From Segetimicrobium sp035279545 (lineage in GTDB: Bacteria; Sysuimicrobiota; Sysuimicrobiia; Sysuimicrobiales; Segetimicrobiaceae): DNA of 5,041 nucleotides. The stretch is from assembly GCA_035279545.1 (NCBI GenBank), contig DATEHM010000053.1, positions 1-5,041 on the forward strand, read 5' to 3'. Within the stretch, counting starts at the first letter, position 1. Each line of letters starts with the position of its first letter. A program made the translations under genes and the position numbers. Below the pieces are notes generated by a model, which saw only the letters and a program-made list of their open reading frames with translations, searched no databases and had not been told where the DNA came from. Shown here one piece after another: positions 1-5,027 of this stretch.

Positions 1-74
1 TGATCGATCTGGACTGGCGCCCGCCGGCGGGAGGGGATCGGGGGATGCTGGATCTGCTGGCCAAGCTCGAGTGA
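1..74 (+). CDS. 3' end of an unidentified upstream gene (partial)
   Basis: The third frame is open from the left edge to a TGA at 72-74 and gives a 23-residue C-terminus ending in MLDLLAKLE. Nineteen of its 23 codons end in G or C. The competing second frame has only 10 of 23 and runs on to a TGA at 116-118, so the third frame looks like the real coding frame. I do not recognise the protein, and the visible part is too short to assign a family. It lies on the same strand as the next gene, 66 nt upstream of it, and could be an earlier member of the same operon. Confidence 0.5.
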   Translation, partial: IDLDWRPPAGGDRGMLDLLAKLE

Positions 75-84
75 ATCCGACCGT

Positions 85-109
85 CGGCGCACACGCGCCG
101 CGATCGGCG
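85..109 (+). other. two alternative GC-rich hairpins in the leader of the cyclase gene
   Basis: Bases 85-90 (cggcgc) and 95-100 (gcgccg) form a perfect 6-bp stem with an acac loop. Bases 96-100 (cgccg) can instead pair with 105-109 (cggcg) around a cgat loop. The two stems share bases 96-100 and exclude each other. No T-run follows, so this is not a classical intrinsic terminator. Short GC stems arise easily by chance at this base composition. I saw no convincing -35/-10 promoter in the 75-140 gap. Confidence 0.25.
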
Positions 110-127
110 GGGCGGTGACACGACGAT

Positions 128-134
128 AGGGGGG
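128..134 (+). promoter_or_regulatory. ribosome binding site of the cyclase gene
   Basis: The G-rich stretch agggggg lies 6 nt before the ATG at 141. It is an imperfect Shine-Dalgarno match but correctly spaced. It supports 141 over the later in-frame ATG at codon 8. Confidence 0.5.
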
Positions 135-140
135 TGGGAT

Positions 141-965
141 ATGGCGGTCAAGCCGGTGGACATGAGCCGGGTTCGTGTGCTCGATCTCTCTCAGAACTTC
201 AGCGTGGACTCTCCGCCGTTCGCCTTCTACGAAGGGCCAACGGTGAAGTGGGTCAAGAAGATGGCGTTCGAGGGCGTCAACGCGCAACTGATCAGCAGCA
301 CAAACCACATCGCCACGCATCTCGACTCGCCGCTGCACTTCAACGACCCGGGCCCCGACGTGGCGGGCATCCCGCTCCCCGAGTTATTCGGTCCGGCCTG
401 TGTGGTCGACCTCGCGCAGTTTGGGGTGGGGGACTACGATATCTACGGGCCGAAGCACTTCGAGCTGTGGGAGCGCACGTACAAGACCCGGATCCAGCGC
501 GGAGACATCTTGGTGATCCACACCGGCTACCACCACTATTACAACGAGGACTGGTACAAGGTCCGTAACCGGGAGAAGCCCAACCTCCCCCGGGCATTCC
601 TCAAACACCCGGGCCCGCAGCAGGAGTTTTGTGACTGGGTCCTCGATCGGAAGATCCGCTGGCTGGCCATCGACGCGATCTCGACGGATCATCCGTTCAA
701 TACGAACGTGCGCCGGGCCCGTCCGGACCTCGTGCCTGAGGTCGAGAAGAAGATCGGGATGTCGATCGACAAGGCGTTCCCCTGGCCCAAAGCGTATCAG
801 GCCACCCATACCTACCTGTTCCCGCGGGGGGTGTTCCACGTCGAGAATGTCGGCGGGATGATCGACGAGGTCCTCAACATGCGCGTGTGGTTCGGCGCCT
901 TCCCGTTCCGTTTCAAGGGCGGCGAGGCGGCGTTCTGCCGGTGCTTCGCTTTCGTCCGGAAGTAG
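141..965 (+). CDS. cyclase-family (kynurenine formamidase / isatin hydrolase-like) metal-dependent hydrolase
   Basis: This 274-residue protein belongs to the cyclase family (Pfam PF04199), whose members hydrolyse amide bonds in substrates such as N-formylkynurenine and isatin using Mn or Zn. The signature HxGTHxDxPxH appears at residues 56-66 as HIATHLDSPLH. It keeps H56, H60, D62 and H66 but has Ala in place of the usual Gly. A second conserved block, RWLAIDAISTDHP, lies at 173-185, after HPGP at 156-159, which resembles the family's PG segment. It is longer than bacterial KynB (about 210 residues) and nearer isatin hydrolases. I see no signal peptide or membrane segment, so a cytoplasmic location is likely. 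The ATG has a G-rich ribosome site 6 nt upstream. It is probably co-transcribed with the CoA transferase 55 nt downstream. The family call is firm; the substrate is unknown. Confidence 0.9.
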   Translation: MAVKPVDMSRVRVLDLSQNFSVDSPPFAFYEGPTVKWVKKMAFEGVNAQLISSTNHIATHLDSPLHFNDPGPDVAGIPLPELFGPACVVDLAQFGVGDYDIYGPKHFELWERTYKTRIQRGDILVIHTGYHHYYNEDWYKVRNREKPNLPRAFLKHPGPQQEFCDWVLDRKIRWLAIDAISTDHPFNTNVRRARPDLVPEVEKKIGMSIDKAFPWPKAYQATHTYLFPRGVFHVENVGGMIDEVLNMRVWFGAFPFRFKGGEAAFCRCFAFVRK

Positions 966-1003
966 CCCGCGAGAGCCGGATCGCCCCGGCGGACGGCGCG
1001 GGC
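965..1003 (+). other. nested stem-loop between the cyclase and CoA transferase genes
   Basis: Bases 965-971 (gcccgcg) pair perfectly with 997-1003 (cgcgggc). Inside this stem, 975-979 (gccgg) pairs with 986-990 (ccggc) around a 6-nt loop. The outer stem begins on the last base of the cyclase stop codon and ends 6 nt before the next gene's Shine-Dalgarno. It has no T-run. In the transcript it could affect mRNA processing, stability or translation of the next gene, but this is inference. Confidence 0.35.
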
Positions 1004-1009
1004 GATGCA

Positions 1010-1016
1010 GAGGAGG
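1010..1016 (+). promoter_or_regulatory. strong Shine-Dalgarno of the CoA transferase gene
   Basis: The sequence gaggagg is a perfect Shine-Dalgarno, 4 nt before the GTG at 1021. It decides the GTG start, because the nearby ATG at 1005 is out of frame and the protein alignment begins correctly at the GTG. Confidence 0.75.
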
Positions 1017-1020
1017 GACC

Positions 1021-2202
1021 GTGCGACCGCTCGACGACCTGACCGTGGTGGACCTGACCCGCGCGTTGGCGGGGCCCTACTGCACGATGATGCTCGCCGA
1101 TTTCGGCGCGCGCGTGATCAAGGTCGAGACCCCAGACGCCGGTGATGATACGCGGGGCTGGGGGCCGCCGTTCTACGAAGGCGAGAGCGCCTACTTCCTC
1201 AGCATCAATCGGAACAAGCAGAGCCTCACCTTGAACCTCAAGGACCGACGGGGACGCGACCTGCTGCTCCGCCTGCTGCGGCGGGCGGATGTCCTGGTCG
1301 AGAACTTCCGCCCGGGGACGATGGACCGCCTGGGTCTGGGGTACGCCGCCGTCCACGATCTGGCCCCGCGGCTCGTCTACTGTTCGATCTCAGGATTCGG
1401 CCAGACCGGGCCGTACCGTGAGCGCGCCGCCTACGACCTCATCGTCCAGGGCATGGGCGGGATCATGGGGATCACGGGGGAGCCCGACGGCGCCCCGATG
1501 CGGGTCGGCGTCGCGGTGGCCGACATCTGCGCCGGGATGTTCGCGGCGTACGGCATCCTGGCCGGGCTGCGGGCCCGCGAGCGCACCGGGGCGGGGCAGT
1601 GGATCGACGCCGCGATGCTCGACGGGCAGGTGGCCTGGATGACCTACATGGCCGCCAATTACTTCGCCACCGGAGAGGATCCGAGGCGCGTCGGCTCGGC
1701 CCACCTCAACCTCGTCCCCTACCAGCCGTTCCCGACGCGCGACGGGTTCGTGAACGTCGCGGTCGGGAGCGAGGGGCTGTGGCAGCGGTTTTGCGACGCG
1801 GTGGAGCTGCCGATCGCCGCCGACCCCCGCTTCGCCACCAACGCCGACCGCGTGCGGCACCGCGAGGAGCTCCTCGCGGTGCTCCTGCCGGTGTTCGCCC
1901 GGCGCCGCACCGCGGAATGGGTGGAGCGTCTCCTCGGTGCAGGCGTCCCGGCGGGCCCGATCTACCGCATGCGCGAGGTGATGGAAGACCCGCAGGTGCG
2001 CCACCGCGAGATGGTCGTCGAGCTGCCGCACCCGCGGGCCGGCCGGATCCGGGTGAATGGGATCCCGGTGAAATTGTCCGAGACCCCCGGCGCGGTGGTC
2101 TCTCCGCCGCCGCTGTTGGGGGAGCACTCTGAGGCGATCCTGCGGGAGGTGGGGTGCCCCGATGAGGAGATCGCCGCGCTCCGCCGCGACCGGGTGATCT
2201 AG
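1021..2202 (+). CDS. class III (CaiB/BaiF family) CoA transferase
   Basis: This 393-residue protein transfers CoA between a donor thioester and a carboxylic acid acceptor. It belongs to the CaiB/BaiF family, with formyl-CoA transferase and L-carnitine CoA transferase. The N-terminal block DLTRALAGPYCTMMLADFGA (residues 11-30) is typical, followed by NRNKQSLTLNL at 63-73 and VENFRPGTMDRLGLGY at 93-108. D168, in VAVADICAGM, aligns with the catalytic Asp169 of Oxalobacter formyl-CoA transferase, which carries the acyl and CoA intermediates. GVPAGPIY (308-315) and LLGEH (365-369) complete the C-terminal part. Length is normal for the family, which works as interlocked cytoplasmic dimers. It starts with GTG behind a strong ribosome site. 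The stop is 1 nt before the accDA start, so the two proteins are probably made together and act on related acyl-CoAs. Family and catalytic residue are clear; donor and acceptor are unknown. Confidence 0.95.
   Translation: MRPLDDLTVVDLTRALAGPYCTMMLADFGARVIKVETPDAGDDTRGWGPPFYEGESAYFLSINRNKQSLTLNLKDRRGRDLLLRLLRRADVLVENFRPGTMDRLGLGYAAVHDLAPRLVYCSISGFGQTGPYRERAAYDLIVQGMGGIMGITGEPDGAPMRVGVAVADICAGMFAAYGILAGLRARERTGAGQWIDAAMLDGQVAWMTYMAANYFATGEDPRRVGSAHLNLVPYQPFPTRDGFVNVAVGSEGLWQRFCDAVELPIAADPRFATNADRVRHREELLAVLLPVFARRRTAEWVERLLGAGVPAGPIYRMREVMEDPQVRHREMVVELPHPRAGRIRVNGIPVKLSETPGAVVSPPPLLGEHSEAILREVGCPDEEIAALRRDRVI
1449..1480 (+). other. G-quadruplex-type G-runs inside the CoA transferase gene
   Basis: Five G-runs of 3, 3, 3, 4 and 5 bases are separated by spacers of 3, 1, 5 and 5 nt on the coding strand, which fits the usual G-quadruplex pattern. 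They encode a Gly-rich stretch around residues 143-154, so protein composition and high GC may fully explain them. Confidence 0.3.
2192..2197 (+). promoter_or_regulatory. ribosome binding site of accDA inside the end of the CoA transferase gene
   Basis: The sequence gggtga lies 6 nt before the ATG at 2204, within the last codons of the upstream gene. With the stop at 2200-2202 only 1 nt from the ATG, terminating ribosomes can restart directly, so translational coupling is expected. Confidence 0.5.
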
Positions 2203-2203
2203 G

Positions 2204-3970
2204 ATGTTCCGGCGTCCCCGTGCGACCCCGCCCCTGGTGGCGTGCCCGAGCTGCGGGCTCGAGCACCCCGCCGCCGCGCTCGGGCCGCGCCACTACGTCT
2301 GCGCCGGCTGCGGCCGGTACCTGTCGATGCCGTCGCCGGCCCGGATCGCCATGCTGGCCGACCCGGGGACCTTCAAAGAGGTGGACCGGAACCTCATCTC
2401 CGTCGATCCCCTCCAGTTCATGGACCGCCGGCCCTACCGGGACCGATTGGTCGAGGCCCGCCGGGCGACCGGGCTGCGGGAGGCCGCGACCAGCGGGATC
2501 TGCCGGGTCGGCGGCCGCCGGATCGTCCTGGTCGTGCTCGATTTCGGGTTCCTCGGCGGGACGATGGGGTCCGTGGTGGGGGAGAAGGTGGCCAACGCCT
2601 TTGAGCACGCCACGCGACGCCGGATCCCGCTGGTCAGCGTGGCGGCGAGCGGCGGAGCGCGCATGCAGGAGGGGATGCTCTCGCTCATGCAGATGGCCAA
2701 AGTCGCTGCGGCCGCGGCCCGGCACGACAGCGAGGGCCTGGCGTTTCTCTCCATCCTCACCGACCCCACCTTCGGCGGGGTGACCGCGAGCTTTGCCTCG
2801 CTCGGCGACGTGCTCATCGCCGAGCCGGGGGCCCAGATCGGGTTTGTGGGGCCGCGCGTGATCGAGCAGACCACGGGGACGCCGCTGCCGCCGGACTCGC
2901 ACCGCGCCGAGACGGTCCTGCGCGCGGGGATGATCGATCTCATCGTCCCCCGCGAGCGGCTCCGCGAGACCGTGGCGTACCTGGTCGGGCACCTCAGCCG
3001 CGGCGGCGGAAGCCGCGGTCCGGCGGAGGCCGTGCCGTCGGGTCCCGCGCCCGTCGGCCTGGCCGCCTGGGAACAGGTCCGGCTGGCGCGACACCGCGGC
3101 CGTCCGCAGACGCGGGACTACATCGCCGCGATGACGACGCGGTTTGTGGAACTGCACGGGGACCGGCAGGGCGGAGACGACCCGACGATCGTCGGCGGGC
3201 TCGCGGAACTCGACGGCGAGACCGTGGTGATCGTTGGGCACCAGCGCCGGCACCTCCCGGGGCAGACCGAGGGCGAGGGCCAGGCCATGGCCAACCCGGA
3301 GGGCTACCGGAAGGCGCTCAGGTTGATGAGGCTCGGCGCGAAGTTTCAGCTCCCCGTGGTCACCTTGATCGACACCCGCGGGGCGAACCCGAGCTATGAA
3401 TCGGAGCAGCACGGGATCGCCCAGACGCTCGCGCTCAACCTGGCGACGATGTCCCACCTGCGCACCCCGATCGTCTCCGTGATCACCGGGGAGGGGGGGA
3501 GCGGGGGAGCGCTGGCGCTCGGGGTGGCCGACCGGGTGCTCATGCTCGAGCACGCGATCTACTCCGTCATCGCGCCCGAAGGCGCCGCGGCGATCCTCTA
3601 CCGGGACGCGAAGAAGGCCGAGGCCCTTTCCGAGGCGCTCAAGCTCACCGCGCGGGATCTGCTGCGCCTCGGCGTCATCGATGCCATCGTGCCGGAGCCC
3701 GAGGGCGGGGCACACCTTGACCCTGCGGGGGCCGCCGCCATCGTCCGGCAGCACCTGCTGGCGGCGCTCCGCGACCTCCGGCGGGTTCCGCTGCCCCGGC
3801 TGCTCTCCCGCCGCTATGCAAAGTACCGACACATCGGGCGCGTCGGCGTCTACTGGCGTGAGATCGTGCGGCGCGAGATGCAGGAGGCGCTCGACGTCCT
3901 CAGCCGGCGGCTCCCCTGGGCGGAGGGGCCGTGGTGGGGGACGCACGGGGGGCGGGGGAGCGAGCCGTAG
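2204..3970 (+). CDS. accDA: fused AccD-AccA carboxyltransferase (beta-alpha) of a biotin-dependent acyl-CoA carboxylase
   Basis: This 588-residue single chain joins both carboxyltransferase subunits, which move CO2 from carboxybiotin to an acyl-CoA (acetyl-CoA to malonyl-CoA in the classical enzyme). Residues 1-265 are AccD-like: a zinc ribbon with C14, C17, C33 and C36 in E. coli AccD spacing, SGGARMQEGMLSLMQMAK at 149-166, and DPTFGGVTASFA at 187-198 with the oxyanion Gly pair. A Gly/Pro/Ala/Ser linker (about 266-285) leads to the AccA-like half: WEQVRLARH (289-297), ELHGD (316-320), PEGYRKALRLM (365-375), GEGGSGGALALG (429-440) and EPEGGAH (498-504). About 40 residues after RRYAKYRHIGR exceed normal AccA. 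Several alpha motifs are altered: GHQRRH for GHQKGR, DTRGANPS for DTPGAYPG, SEQHGI for AEERGQ. AccB and AccC partners are not in the window. Such fusions are known; given the changes, the substrate may not be acetyl-CoA. Confidence 0.92.
   Translation: MFRRPRATPPLVACPSCGLEHPAAALGPRHYVCAGCGRYLSMPSPARIAMLADPGTFKEVDRNLISVDPLQFMDRRPYRDRLVEARRATGLREAATSGICRVGGRRIVLVVLDFGFLGGTMGSVVGEKVANAFEHATRRRIPLVSVAASGGARMQEGMLSLMQMAKVAAAAARHDSEGLAFLSILTDPTFGGVTASFASLGDVLIAEPGAQIGFVGPRVIEQTTGTPLPPDSHRAETVLRAGMIDLIVPRERLRETVAYLVGHLSRGGGSRGPAEAVPSGPAPVGLAAWEQVRLARHRGRPQTRDYIAAMTTRFVELHGDRQGGDDPTIVGGLAELDGETVVIVGHQRRHLPGQTEGEGQAMANPEGYRKALRLMRLGAKFQLPVVTLIDTRGANPSYESEQHGIAQTLALNLATMSHLRTPIVSVITGEGGSGGALALGVADRVLMLEHAIYSVIAPEGAAAILYRDAKKAEALSEALKLTARDLLRLGVIDAIVPEPEGGAHLDPAGAAAIVRQHLLAALRDLRRVPLPRLLSRRYAKYRHIGRVGVYWREIVRREMQEALDVLSRRLPWAEGPWWGTHGGRGSEP
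3488..3507 (+). other. G-rich tract encoding the Gly-rich alpha-subunit motif
   Basis: Runs of 4, 7 and 5 G on the coding strand, separated by 1 and 3 nt, could fold as a G-quadruplex if the 7-G run is split. They encode the conserved GEGGSGG motif with unusually many GGG codons. A protein constraint explains the location; the codon choice adds the runs. Confidence 0.3.
3925..3958 (+). other. G-quadruplex-type G-runs at the 3' end of accDA
   Basis: Four runs of 4, 5, 6 and 5 G are separated by spacers of 7, 6 and 1 nt on the coding strand, just before the stop codon at 3968-3970. They encode the poorly conserved Trp/Gly-rich tail of AccDA, so the protein does not obviously require them. In RNA they could form a stable structure at the transcript end, which is inference. 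Confidence 0.4.
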
Positions 3971-4021
3971 CCGCGGGCGCAGGCGCTGCGTGGCCCCACC
4001 CGACGCCCGGAACCAGCGAGC
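3971..4021. other. 51-nt convergent intergenic gap, no clear terminator
   Basis: Both flanking genes end here. Weak inverted repeats are present: cgcag at 3978-3982 with ctgcg at 3986-3990, and cgggcg at 3974-3979 with cgcccg at 4004-4009. They overlap each other, and neither is followed by a T-run on either strand. A factor-dependent or structure-assisted end is possible, but I cannot support a terminator call. Confidence 0.3.
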
Positions 4022-4942
4022 TCAGGCGCTCGGCACGCGGCGGATCGCCTGCATGGCGATGATGAACCCCGACAGCATATCGGCCCCGGACGTTTCCCCG
4101 GTCCGCATCACCCCATGGGCGGCCTCGACGATCGCGGGCGGATCCCCGGAGGCGAGTGCGCCGAGCAGCCGGTGCCACCGGTCACTGGCCTCGCCGGCAT
4201 GCGCCGCCTTGAGGTACGCCGCGCTGATCTCGTGGGTGCGGGGGGCCGCCGTCTCCAGCAGCAGGCCGCCGATCTCCTTCAGCTCCGCATCCGGCCGGTC
4301 TTCCCGCGCCAGCGCGAGCGCCAGGAGCACGCCGCCGATGAAGTCATCGCCGGACGGCGTCAAACCGGGCCCCAGGCCCGCCATCGACGAGGTCACCACC
4401 TTGAGCCCCCGCCGATTGCGGAGGGCCAACGACTCCGCCAGCCCGCCCATCAGCGCGTGGCTTCGCGGGAAGTGGGTGACCTTGAGCAACGGGGCGGGCA
4501 ACTCTTCCTCCTGAAGATAGGGAAGCAGAAGCGCCAGGCTCTTTTCCGGGGGCGCCGCCGTCACCGCCCGCAGCAGCGTCGACATCGCCTGGCCGAGCCG
4601 CTCCGGGTCCACGCCCAGCGCCGTGTACGGCTTCGGATCCCAGAGCCGCGCGGCGGCGAGCCCGACGTCGAGGCTGTCGCTGAGCAGGAGCGCGTGGCCG
4701 TTGGACCGCACCGTTTCGCCAACCGACAGGTGTTGGAACGGCTGGCCGGCGCCGTCCGGGATCACGAGGTTGAGCGGGCCGTTGCCGAGGCTTTCCTGGA
4801 CGATCGCGTAGATCGCCCCATCCTCATCCATGAGGTAGCAACTGCGCGGGTGGACCGCCAGGATCTCACCGTCCCACCCTTCCTGGCGAAAGGCCCGACC
4901 AACCCGCCAACTCATCGAGAGCGCTTCAACCCGGCTGTTCAT
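4022..4942 (-). CDS. DUF2877 protein, AllH-like (oxamate carbamoyltransferase subunit family)
   Basis: DUF2877 (Pfam PF11392) includes E. coli AllH/YlbF, which with AllF and AllG forms the oxamate carbamoyltransferase that converts oxalurate and phosphate into oxamate and carbamoyl phosphate. The family hallmark GLGPGLTPSGDDF (residues 189-201, bases 4340-4378) matches GKGPGLTPSHDD of AllH. GETSGADMLSGF near the C-terminus (282-293) matches GHTSGADTLLGF. The start at 4942 gives 306 residues and a short lead before SMSWRVGRAF, as in AllH before its SWRLAGVWRR. A ggtgaa ribosome site lies 7 nt upstream. The frame stays open to an ATG at the window edge (5041), giving 339 residues, but the extra 33 are Arg/Gly/Pro-rich with atypical codons such as CGA, AGA and ACA. 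It is convergent with the operon. Any AllF/FdrA or AllG/DUF1116 partner must lie outside the window. The family is clear; the reaction here is uncertain. Confidence 0.88.
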   Translation of the reverse strand: MNSRVEALSMSWRVGRAFRQEGWDGEILAVHPRSCYLMDEDGAIYAIVQESLGNGPLNLVIPDGAGQPFQHLSVGETVRSNGHALLLSDSLDVGLAAARLWDPKPYTALGVDPERLGQAMSTLLRAVTAAPPEKSLALLLPYLQEEELPAPLLKVTHFPRSHALMGGLAESLALRNRRGLKVVTSSMAGLGPGLTPSGDDFIGGVLLALALAREDRPDAELKEIGGLLLETAAPRTHEISAAYLKAAHAGEASDRWHRLLGALASGDPPAIVEAAHGVMRTGETSGADMLSGFIIAMQAIRRVPSA

Positions 4943-4946
4943 CGTT

Positions 4947-4961
4947 CGGTTCACCGCGGGC
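4947..4961 (-). repeat. 15-nt direct repeat, copy 1 (carries the ribosome site of the AllH-like gene)
   Basis: Read on the - strand this copy is gcccgcggtgaaccg. It matches the copy at 5013-5027 at 14 of 15 bases, in the same orientation and 66 bp away. It contains the ggtgaa used as Shine-Dalgarno for the 4942 start. Confidence 0.45.
4950..4955 (-). promoter_or_regulatory. ribosome binding site supporting the 4942 start
   Basis: The - strand sequence ggtgaa lies 7 nt before the ATG at 4940-4942. Together with the N-terminal alignment to AllH, it favours this internal start over the ATG at 5041. Confidence 0.45.
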
Positions 4962-5009
4962 ACGGGGGTATCTTTCTCTGCCGCCTGGGATCTCCCTGTT
5001 CGGGTTCGG

Positions 5010-5025
5010 CCGCGGCTCACCGCGG
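5010..5025. other. CCGCGG inverted repeat upstream of the AllH-like gene
   Basis: Two copies of the palindrome ccgcgg (5010-5015 and 5020-5025) flank ctca and can form a perfect 6-bp stem with a 4-nt loop. If the 4942 start is right, this lies in the upstream region and could be a regulator site or leader hairpin. Chance is a real alternative at this GC content. Confidence 0.25.
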
Positions 5026-5027
5026 GC
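5013..5027 (-). repeat. 15-nt direct repeat, copy 2
   Basis: Read on the - strand this copy is gcccgcggtgagccg, one base different from the copy at 4947-4961. The 66-bp offset is a multiple of three, so both copies read PAV followed by S/N and R in the extended AllH-like frame. Confidence 0.45.

Noticed and set aside
75..140. Sigma-70-type promoter before the cyclase gene
   Set aside because: A gtgaca at 115-120 resembles a -35 box, but no -10 box lies at proper spacing before the start codon.
1390..2127. A 245-codon - strand open frame opposite the CoA transferase
   Set aside because: It is antisense to a gene with an identified catalytic residue and full-length family match; its composition is typical of a shadow frame.
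1706..3946. A 746-codon open frame on the - strand opposite accDA and the end of the CoA transferase gene
   Set aside because: It lies opposite genes with clear conserved domains. Its product is dominated by Arg, Pro, Gly and His with no recognisable domain. Long antisense frames of this kind are expected in high-GC DNA.
3971..4009. Intrinsic terminator in the convergent gap
   Set aside because: The stems are only 5-6 bp, overlap each other, and lack a T-run on either strand.
3681..4514. A 277-codon + strand open frame overlapping the end of accDA and the AllH-like gene
   Set aside because: It has Ser/Arg/Pro-rich composition and no motif, and it overlaps two well-supported genes in other frames.
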